A stretch of DNA of 7,943 bases from Anaerolineaceae bacterium (lineage in GTDB: Bacteria > Chloroflexota > Anaerolineae > Anaerolineales > Anaerolineaceae). How positions within the stretch are numbered: the first letter of the stretch is position 1; each line of letters opens with the position of its first letter. A program made the translations under genes and the position numbers. Where the stretch lies: the NCBI GenBank assembly GCA_003158355.1, contig PMIV01000066.1:1-7943 (forward strand). Direction: 5' to 3'. This document shows positions 1-4,600 of the stretch, in pieces. The notes beneath the pieces were generated by a model. It searched no databases, was not told the DNA's origin, and was given only the letters and a program-made list of their open reading frames with translations.

Positions 1-202
1 GAGCAGATTGAACCGGGTGGATCACCATTTTGACCCATACGAAAAGGCGGACATTATCCATTTGCGGACTTTTTCGCTGAATCTCATGCAGCAGATATTT
101 TTCTGAGGGAGTAAATTTGGGCTGGATCAGGCGCATGGCAATGATCAACCCAACGATAACAACAACAATGATGATGATTTGAGAAAAAGTAGGAGTTGCC
201 AT
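1..202 (-). CDS. N-terminus of a small single-pass membrane protein, truncated by the window
   Basis: An open frame on the minus strand starts at ATG (202-200) and runs without a stop off the left edge, giving 67 residues. It begins MATPTFSQIIIIVVVIVGLI: a short polar head, then a strongly hydrophobic stretch at about residues 8-22 that looks like a membrane anchor. A charged, probably cytoplasmic region follows (KFTPSEKYLLHEIQRKSPQM). I do not recognise the family and the C-terminus is missing, so no function is assigned. There is no Shine-Dalgarno sequence. A TATAAT box lies six bases before the ATG, which suggests a leaderless transcript. It diverges from udk. Reality of the gene is supported by the uninterrupted frame and the plausible N-terminal anchor; the start is reasonably certain. 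Confidence 0.6.
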   Translation of the reverse strand, partial: MATPTFSQIIIIVVVIVGLIIAMRLIQPKFTPSEKYLLHEIQRKSPQMDNVRLFVWVKMVIHPVQSA

Positions 203-208
203 GAATAA

Positions 209-214
209 ATTATA
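209..214 (-). promoter_or_regulatory. -10 box (TATAAT) of the leftward gene, possible leaderless start
   Basis: On the minus strand TATAAT is followed by six bases and then the ATG at 202. At the rnpB promoter in this window the likely start also lies six bases after the -10 box, so transcription here could begin on the A of the ATG. No good -35 hexamer is seen 16-18 bases upstream, and no Shine-Dalgarno site precedes the ATG. The box is part of the palindrome ATTATAAT, so a plus-strand TATAAT (211-216) overlaps it. Confidence 0.45.
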
Positions 215-272
215 ATGGAATTCTCATTATATTGATCGCAGCCTAAAAGTGGAGGGAATTTCGGCCGTCAAG

Positions 273-278
273 TATAAT
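273..278 (+). promoter_or_regulatory. -10 box (TATAAT) of udk, possible leaderless start
   Basis: TATAAT is followed by GAACTT and then ATG at 285, the udk start favoured by protein alignment from memory. The spacing is the same as for the divergent gene on the other strand. There is no Shine-Dalgarno sequence just before the ATG; the GGAGG at 251-255 is about 30 bases away, too far to serve. No convincing -35 hexamer is present. A -10-only, leaderless promoter of the kind known in Deinococcus fits best, but this is inference. Confidence 0.45.
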
Positions 279-284
279 GAACTT

Positions 285-932
285 ATGTCCAGTAAATTTA
301 CTCCTTTAGTGATTGGTGTCGCTGGTGGTTCAGGGTCGGGCAAGACCACTGTAGCAAATATCGTTCTCAACCGGGTAGGCAGGCATCGGATCGCATATTT
401 ACCTCACGATGCATATTACCGCGATCTAACCAATCTACCCCTCAATCAACGCATTCAAGTAAATTTTGACCATCCCGATTCTCTCGAATCTGACCTGCTC
501 GTGGAACATATTCAACGGTTAAAAAATTGGGAGACGGTCCAATTACCCATTTACGATTTCACTCATCACAGCCGAACAGATCAATCAATCCCGGTAAAAC
601 CTCAAAGGGTAATCCTGGTAGAGGGAATCTTGATTTATACCGAAAAAAAACTCAGAGATCTGTTTGACGTAAAAATCTTTGTAGATACCGATTCCGATCT
701 TCGTTTTATTCGCCGGCTGCAGCGAGATATCACCGAACGCGGCCGTACCACAGAAAATGTAATTACCCAATATTTAAGTACGGTCAGGCCCATGCATCTT
801 GAATTTGTGGAACCTTCCAAACGTTACGCAGATATAATTATTCCAGAAGGGGGATTGAATGAAGTAGCCATGGATATGGTGATCGCTCGAATAGAATCCC
901 TATTAAAGGATGAACAAAAAGAAGAATCATGA
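285..932 (+). CDS. udk: Uridine/cytidine kinase
   Basis: It phosphorylates uridine and cytidine to UMP and CMP using ATP or GTP, in the cytosolic pyrimidine salvage pathway. From ATG 285 the protein has 215 residues, close to the usual 210-215. Visible motifs are the P-loop GGSGSGKTT (residues 14-22), HDAYYRD at 41-47 with the probable catalytic Asp42, NFDHPDS (60-66) for nucleoside binding, the VEGIL strand, the lid segment RDITERGR, and the C-terminal KRYADIIIPEGG typical of Udk. A GTG at 249 in the same frame would add 12 residues, but homologues I recall start close to the P-loop, and the TATAAT at 273-278 would lie inside that longer frame. The stop overlaps the next start (ATGA), so the two genes are probably co-transcribed and translationally coupled. 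Confidence 0.93.
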   Translation: MSSKFTPLVIGVAGGSGSGKTTVANIVLNRVGRHRIAYLPHDAYYRDLTNLPLNQRIQVNFDHPDSLESDLLVEHIQRLKNWETVQLPIYDFTHHSRTDQSIPVKPQRVILVEGILIYTEKKLRDLFDVKIFVDTDSDLRFIRRLQRDITERGRTTENVITQYLSTVRPMHLEFVEPSKRYADIIIPEGGLNEVAMDMVIARIESLLKDEQKEES

Positions 933-1471
933 AAAGTGGCTGGAAATTAAACCTGGTTCGCGCCCTTGTTTTGATAGCTGTGATAGCTCTAACCGTGTTT
1001 TTATACATTCACCGCAACCAGGTTTCAAGACTCCAAGCCTTTGGGTACCCCGGAATATTTTTAGTTTCGCTTTTATCAAATGTAACTATAATTTTGCCTG
1101 TCCCAGGGGTTCTTTTTACCTCTGCAATGGGAGCGATTTTCAACCCATTTGCTGTGGCTTTGGCTGCAGGCAGCGGAGCCACTTTGGGAGAAATCTCAGG
1201 ATATCTGGTAGGCTTTAGTGGTCAGGGGGTAATTGAAAATAAACAATGGTATGACCGAATTTCTGGTTGGATGATTAAGTTTGGAGATCTAACAATATTT
1301 TTACTGGCCTTGATACCAAATCCATTTTTTGATGTAGCCGGGATGGTAGCAGGAGCTTTGAAAATGCCGATCTGGAGATTTTTAATTTGGGTGTGGTTGG
1401 GAAAATTTCTTAAAATGCTCGCTTTTGCTTATGGTGGTGCCACCTTTATGGGAATAATTGGCAAACACTAG
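929..1471 (+). CDS. VTT-domain (SNARE-associated, DedA/TMEM41-type) membrane protein
   Basis: This is a 180-residue integral membrane protein of the VTT/DedA superfamily, whose studied members act in lipid (undecaprenyl phosphate or phospholipid) translocation and membrane homeostasis. The N-terminus has a hydrophobic helix (about residues 9-26). Then come a hydrophobic segment ending in NVTIILPVPG, the Gly-rich ATLGEISGYLVG stretch (about 84-95) typical of the VTT core, a helix with LIPNPFFDVAGMVAGAL (about 127-143), and a final helix with WLGKFLKMLAFAYGG. The Pro-Asn-Pro re-entrant-like segment is characteristic. The start ATG overlaps the udk TGA as ATGA. The link to pyrimidine salvage is probably only operonic. 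The substrate is unknown, and the family call is firmer than any function. Confidence 0.85.
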   Translation: MKSGWKLNLVRALVLIAVIALTVFLYIHRNQVSRLQAFGYPGIFLVSLLSNVTIILPVPGVLFTSAMGAIFNPFAVALAAGSGATLGEISGYLVGFSGQGVIENKQWYDRISGWMIKFGDLTIFLLALIPNPFFDVAGMVAGALKMPIWRFLIWVWLGKFLKMLAFAYGGATFMGIIGKH

Positions 1472-1736
1472 AGTTCACAGGAACGTAAAAACGAGATTCT
1501 AACTCGCCTATCAATTTCGTTGGGCAGTTATTCAATCACCGGGTGCTAGAATATAACTAATACAATACTTCATACGTATAATTGCCTAACTTAAAAGAGA
1601 AAACGGGGAGTTTTGCTTAATCTTTCTTCGAATTGTTGAATTTTATTCAAGGTAAAGAAAATAGGCAAATTTCACCTTTGAGAAAGAAAAAATATTTTGG
1701 ATCGTGTTCTTCTATATGTTTAGAAAAGAGACCTAA
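1472..1736. other. Non-coding stretch before the HPt gene, with candidate -10 boxes and inverted repeats
   Basis: No credible ORF is seen in this AT-rich gap. Two possible promoters for the downstream pair are an extended -10 box (TGCTAGAAT, 1544-1552) and a TATAAT at 1577-1582; neither has a good -35. If either is used, the HPt mRNA has a leader of about 150-180 bases. Within it are AAAAC-GGGGA-GTTTT (1600-1614), a six-base inverted repeat TTGAAT/ATTCAA (1636-1641, 1645-1650), and a longer-range pair TCTTTC/GAAAGA (1621-1626, 1682-1687) enclosing it. No T-tract follows any of these, so none is called a terminator. No known riboswitch class is recognised. Confidence 0.4.
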
Positions 1737-2126
1737 ATGAATCTTTTTATCGATACTAAATTAATCTCAAGCTCACCTTTTATTGATGAAAAAGTAATGG
1801 ATGAGTTTAAGAAATTCATGGGTGAAGAAGGCGACACACTGGTAAAGGAATTGATTGAACTTTACCTGAAAAACACTCCCAAACTAATGGCTGATATAGA
1901 AAACGACATCAAAGTTGGAGATATAGAATCGCTAAAGATCCATATTCACGGCTTAAAAGGCAGCAGTGCACAACTTGGCGTCGTTGGAGTTTCGGACCTG
2001 TGTAAAAATATTGAAGAAGTTATTCTTGAAGGAAAAATTAACGAAATAAAGCCACTTCATGATCAGTTGAAAGATGTGTATCAGCAAGTGGCGACTAATT
2101 ATCAGGGAAGAATTTCGGCGGAATAA
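1737..2126 (+). CDS. HPt-domain phosphotransfer protein
   Basis: This 129-residue protein is essentially one HPt four-helix bundle, the shuttle that passes a phosphoryl group between receiver domains in a multistep phosphorelay. The signature HGLKGSS (71-77) followed by AQLG is clear, and His71 is the predicted phosphorylated residue. Helices before it (about 20-60, with LIELYLKNTPKLM) and after it (VSDLCKNIEEVILEG) match the family. About 18 residues precede the domain. The usual length for stand-alone HPt proteins is 100-130. ATG 1737 is preceded by a weak purine-rich site (AAAGAG); Met21 is a less likely alternative because it would trim helix A. The receiver–ATPase gene starts 42 bases downstream and is the obvious partner. 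No histidine kinase lies in the window, so the phosphate donor is unknown. Confidence 0.88.
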   Translation: MNLFIDTKLISSSPFIDEKVMDEFKKFMGEEGDTLVKELIELYLKNTPKLMADIENDIKVGDIESLKIHIHGLKGSSAQLGVVGVSDLCKNIEEVILEGKINEIKPLHDQLKDVYQQVATNYQGRISAE

Positions 2127-2143
2127 AACCAATTTATTGAATG

Positions 2144-2149
2144 TATACT
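2144..2149 (+). promoter_or_regulatory. Possible -10 box (TATACT) in front of the receiver–ATPase gene
   Basis: TATACT is followed by six bases and an ATG at 2156. That ATG opens a nine-codon frame (stop TAA 2180-2182) overlapping the start of the receiver–ATPase gene at 2169 in another frame. If used, the transcript would begin at about 2156 and leave a 13-base leader before ATG 2169. No strong -35 hexamer is evident. Read-through from the HPt gene is the alternative. Confidence 0.3.
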
Positions 2150-2168
2150 GTTATTATGAGAAAAAGCA

Positions 2169-3386
2169 ATGGCCGAGAATAAAGATCACATATTAATTGT
2201 TGAAGACAGCGACATCACACTTTATAAAGTGAAAGCGGTATTAATTCGCCTTGGATATGACGTCACATCTTATAACAACCCAGTAGCTGCCTTGGAATGG
2301 CTGTTGAGTACATCCAATCAACCCGATCTGATTCTGCTGGATGTGGTAATGCCGCAGATGGACGGCTATGAATTTATTCGGCGTGTTCGTGCCCAATCTC
2401 AAACCGCAAAAATTCCTATTCTCCTATTGACCAGTCATGTAGATACCCGCGATAAAATCGAAGGTCTTGAAGCAGGTGCGGATGATTATCTGGGAAAATC
2501 AGCCAGTTTAACCGAGCTAGAGTTACGGGTTAAAGCTTTATTGGCACGAAAACACTCAAAAGAAGATTCGATCACGCAAATATCTGCGCGATCCATTGCA
2601 GTTTTTAGTTTAAGGGGTGGAGTAGGGGTCAGTACCCTGGCGATCAATCTTTCCATCGCTATTTCCCAACTCTGGGGGATCGAAACATGCCTTTGGGATA
2701 TGGTAATGGGGGTTGGTCAGTGTGCGTTGATGATGAATCTAAAACCAAATTCCACGATCGCTTCTTTAAGTGAATGGACTGATAAAACTGTTGATGAAAC
2801 GATTTTACGAAGTATGCTATTAAAACATGATACCGGGGTTTGGCTGATGCCTGCTGCATCAGGGGTCGAGGACTCGGAATTAATTACGGCCAAAATGGTT
2901 GATCTGGTTTGGCCGGTCGTGCAAACGCTAGCACCGTATCTAATCATTGATGCAGGGAACCATTTTTCTGACCCCACCTTAACTATTCTGGAAAGGGCGG
3001 ATGTCATTCTATTGGTTCTGGCACCAGAACTTGCTTCGGTTAATGCCTCTTACCAGGCCTTGAAGGTGTTTAGCGATCTGGGTTTCCCGACGGGAAAAGT
3101 GATTCCGGTGGTGAATAATATCATTCCATCCAGTACGCTTGACGTGGCAAAAATTGCGGCTGGGCTTAAAAAGACAATTATCACTGAAATTCCATACGAC
3201 GGCAAGAATATGGTGAGAGCGATCAACCAGGGTATACCCTATATTGCAACTTCACCCAAGTCTGAAACCAGTATGGCAATTTCCACATTAGCTTATCGGC
3301 TTAGTTCCAGCGATATGGAATCCAAAATGACGGAACATTCCACGCCTCAATTGGATGGGATTCGTAAAGGCATTCAACGAAAATAA
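2169..3386 (+). CDS. Response-regulator receiver fused to a CpaE/TadZ-like MinD/ParA-type ATPase
   Basis: The protein has 405 residues in two parts. Residues 1-128 form an apparently intact CheY-like receiver: acidic pair Glu12-Asp13, phospho-acceptor Asp58 (LILLDVVMP), Thr88 and Lys110 (DDYLGKS, with Ser in place of the usual Pro). Residues 142-390 form a MinD/ParA-fold ATPase of the CpaE type. Its P-loop reads SLRGGVGVST (147-156), so both lysines of the deviant Walker A motif (KGG and GK) are missing, as is common in CpaE-like proteins. A WDMVMGVG segment and YLIIDAGNHFSDP follow in the expected order. CpaE/TadZ proteins localise Tad pilus assembly at a cell site. No pilus gene is next to this one, so the target is unknown. 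The HPt gene just upstream suggests Asp58 is fed by a phosphorelay. No Shine-Dalgarno site precedes the start; ATG 2169 is chosen because the receiver begins at once. Confidence 0.87.
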   Translation: MAENKDHILIVEDSDITLYKVKAVLIRLGYDVTSYNNPVAALEWLLSTSNQPDLILLDVVMPQMDGYEFIRRVRAQSQTAKIPILLLTSHVDTRDKIEGLEAGADDYLGKSASLTELELRVKALLARKHSKEDSITQISARSIAVFSLRGGVGVSTLAINLSIAISQLWGIETCLWDMVMGVGQCALMMNLKPNSTIASLSEWTDKTVDETILRSMLLKHDTGVWLMPAASGVEDSELITAKMVDLVWPVVQTLAPYLIIDAGNHFSDPTLTILERADVILLVLAPELASVNASYQALKVFSDLGFPTGKVIPVVNNIIPSSTLDVAKIAAGLKKTIITEIPYDGKNMVRAINQGIPYIATSPKSETSMAISTLAYRLSSSDMESKMTEHSTPQLDGIRKGIQRK

Positions 3387-3398
3387 TAGTGAGGAACC

Positions 3399-3473
3399 AT
3401 GCCAATGAATAAAATTGACAGATTACCCTCTGTTGAAGATATCCAAAACGAATTAGAAAAAGTTCAAAAATAG
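3399..3473 (+). CDS. Possible 24-residue small protein
   Basis: A short frame, MPMNKIDRLPSVEDIQNELEK followed by three more residues (VQK), begins 12 bases after the ATPase stop. It is preceded by one of the better ribosome binding sites in the window (GTGAGG, 3389-3394, with GAGG four bases before the ATG). The product is polar and likely helical (SVEDIQNELEKVQK). It is in the same frame as the ATPase gene but separated by three tandem in-frame stops (TAA TAG TGA, 3384-3392). I know no family. It could be a small protein, the remnant N-terminus of a lost downstream gene, or chance. The second ATG (3405) is an alternative start. Confidence 0.4.
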   Translation: MPMNKIDRLPSVEDIQNELEKVQK

Positions 3474-3479
3474 GATCCG

Positions 3480-3559
3480 GCCCGTGTAATTCGTGAACCA
3501 ATTAGGTGAACCTTGTTTTTTCCCAGATCCGCTTCCTAACGGGCGACCTGTCTTTTTTT
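3480..3559. terminator. Probable bidirectional terminator between convergent genes
   Basis: The inverted repeat GCCCGT (3480-3485) / ACGGGC (3539-3544) encloses a 53-base interior that has a second pair, TTAGG (3503-3507) / CCTA (3535-3538). On the plus strand a run of seven T (3553-3559) follows and overlaps the stop codon of the opposing repressor gene. On the minus strand a run of five T lies beyond the other arm. The position between convergent genes supports the call, but the stem is short, the loop is long, and the T-run starts eight bases after the stem. The interior also has a direct repeat GTGAACC at 3493-3499 and 3506-3512. Confidence 0.4.
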
Positions 3560-4226
3560 ACATTTCCATTTCCACAAAAACATAGCGCGCCACAGTAAAC
3601 CCAAGGGTAATCGGATTATCATTAATTTCGATCGTCAATGTGTGGTTAAAAGGTAAAATCTCAGTTACTTTGATCTCTGTTCCGATCATGATTTTTTTAC
3701 GTTCCAAGAACTCCATCAATTCGGAATTCTCTTCAGCCAATTCATGAATTCGGCGGACTGTTACTTTTTTCTCGATAGGTACCTGGGTTAGCGGAATCCA
3801 ATTTGCTACAGCATCTTCGAAACCCGGCAATGGATTACCGTGTGGGCAGGTTTTTGGGTGGCCCAGTTCATCGTCCAATGCATTTTCAGCCTCAAGAGAA
3901 ATGGCGTGCTCCAGGTTGTGGGCTTCGGAATGAAGTTTTGACCAGGGCAGCATTTTCAGCATCATCCATTCCATCAACATATGTTTACGCATGATCAGTC
4001 GAGCGGCATCCCAACCGGAATCGGTGAGGTGAGTACCGTTTTCCTGCATGGTGATCAGACCATCACGGACCATTCTTTTTAGGGTATTGGTCACAGTGGG
4101 TGGGGATACTTTCATGATCTCAGCTAACCTGGCGCCAATAACCGGTTCACCGTCTCGTTCAATAACATAGATCAATGAAAGATAGTCTTCAATCGTTTGA
4201 CTGTGTTTGATAATTTGATCTGCCAT
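3558..4226 (-). CDS. DtxR/MntR-family metal-dependent transcriptional repressor
   Basis: The 222-residue length matches full DtxR/IdeR proteins. Residues about 9-70 form the winged helix-turn-helix (recognition region VSPPTVTNTLKRMVRDGLI, 40-58), 75-125 the metal-binding dimerisation domain, and about 150-222 an SH3-like domain of FeoA fold. By alignment from memory, the ancillary metal site is kept (His82, Glu86, His99). The primary site has Glu106 and His107, but His103 where DtxR has Cys102, and Asp14 where DtxR has Met10 and MntR has Asp8. The MntR Glu11 position is Ser17. The sensed metal, Fe(II) or Mn(II), is therefore not settled by motif. The gene is divergent from feoABC, whose promoter region has palindromes suited to it, so repression of feo under iron sufficiency is the likely role. 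The start has a weak AGAG site five bases upstream. Confidence 0.9.
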   Translation of the reverse strand: MADQIIKHSQTIEDYLSLIYVIERDGEPVIGARLAEIMKVSPPTVTNTLKRMVRDGLITMQENGTHLTDSGWDAARLIMRKHMLMEWMMLKMLPWSKLHSEAHNLEHAISLEAENALDDELGHPKTCPHGNPLPGFEDAVANWIPLTQVPIEKKVTVRRIHELAEENSELMEFLERKKIMIGTEIKVTEILPFNHTLTIEINDNPITLGFTVARYVFVEMEM

Positions 4227-4269
4227 TTTTCTCTTTTTAATTTATGTACAATAAAAGCATGAAATAGAC

Positions 4270-4298
4270 TTGATTAATTATTTGTATTAGCATATACT
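4270..4298 (+). promoter_or_regulatory. feoABC promoter
   Basis: TTGATT (4270-4275) and TATACT (4293-4298) are separated by exactly 17 bases, a good sigma70-type promoter. Transcription would start near 4305 and give a leader of about 50 bases before feoA. The -10 box lies inside the palindrome at 4287-4300. Confidence 0.65.
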
Positions 4299-4300
4299 AA
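4287..4300. promoter_or_regulatory. Candidate metal-repressor operator 1 (TTAG-N6-CTAA)
   Basis: TTAGCATATACTAA is a palindrome with one mismatched pair, overlapping the feo -10 box. Its TTAG/CTAA ends resemble the outer half-sites of DtxR/IdeR boxes (TTAGGTTAGCCTAACC). Binding here would block RNA polymerase at feo. It lies about 60 bases upstream of the divergent repressor gene and could also serve autoregulation. Assignment to this repressor is inference from position. Confidence 0.55.
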
Positions 4301-4317
4301 CTATATATTAACGATAC

Positions 4318-4336
4318 TTGATATTGATTATATCAA
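4318..4336. promoter_or_regulatory. Candidate operator 2, perfect 19-bp palindrome in the feo leader
   Basis: TTGATATTGATTATATCAA has two perfect seven-base arms around a five-base centre. Nineteen bases is the usual span of a DtxR-type operator. It lies just downstream of the predicted feo transcription start and eight bases before the feoA ribosome binding site. It might instead act as a weak RNA hairpin in the leader. The half-site differs from operator 1, so the two may not bind the same protein. Confidence 0.45.
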
Positions 4337-4354
4337 TTCTTTGCGGAGGCAGTA

Positions 4355-4600
4355 ATGCAAAATTCTGTGGTTCAATCCTTTCTTTCTGAAATTCCCACCG
4401 GTGAAAATGTGATCATTGAATCATTATGTGAAGGAAATGAACTCAATCGCAGATTGACCTCATTGGGGTTTACCCCTGGTACGGGAATTAATATTGTTCA
4501 AAATTTTGGACATGGCCCCATGATCGTAAATGTTAGGGGGACCCGTGTTGCTTTGGGACGCGGAGAAGCAGCCAAGATCTTTGTCCAAAAGGAAGAATAA
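4355..4600 (+). CDS. feoA: FeoA, ferrous-iron transport accessory protein
   Basis: FeoA is a small cytosolic SH3-fold protein that works with FeoB in Fe(II) uptake, probably by contacting its cytoplasmic face. The 81-residue length is typical. Family motifs are present: LNRRLTSLGFTPGTGI (about 31-46), the GPMIVNVRG strand pair, and RVALGRGEAAKI near the C-terminus. A strong Shine-Dalgarno site (GGAGG, 4345-4349, spacing five) sets the start and is the clearest in the window. The stop shares one base with the feoB start (TAATG), so translation is probably coupled. The fold is the same as the C-terminal domain of the neighbouring repressor, which is normal for these families. Confidence 0.95.
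   Translation: MQNSVVQSFLSEIPTGENVIIESLCEGNELNRRLTSLGFTPGTGINIVQNFGHGPMIVNVRGTRVALGRGEAAKIFVQKEE

Noticed and set aside
249..284. GTG start adding 12 residues to udk
   Set aside because: There is no ribosome binding site before it, the added residues are unlike Udk N-termini, and the TATAAT box of the likely promoter would lie inside the coding region.
910..1218. Plus-strand ORF of 102 codons overlapping udk and the VTT gene
   Set aside because: It lies in another frame over a well-supported membrane protein, and its composition (Cys, Pro and Phe scattered) is not protein-like.
1471..1506. GAGTT/AACTC and CGAG/CTCG pairs as a terminator for the udk–VTT operon
   Set aside because: The stems are four to five bases and no T-tract follows either, so termination there is not supported.
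3493..3512. Direct repeat GTGAACC x2 as a CRISPR or attachment site
   Set aside because: There are only two seven-base copies with no spacers, integrase or tRNA nearby; it is part of the convergent terminator region.
4299..4354. Riboswitch in the feoA leader
   Set aside because: The leader is only about 50 bases and contains nothing but the 19-bp palindrome and the ribosome binding site, too short for a known metal riboswitch.
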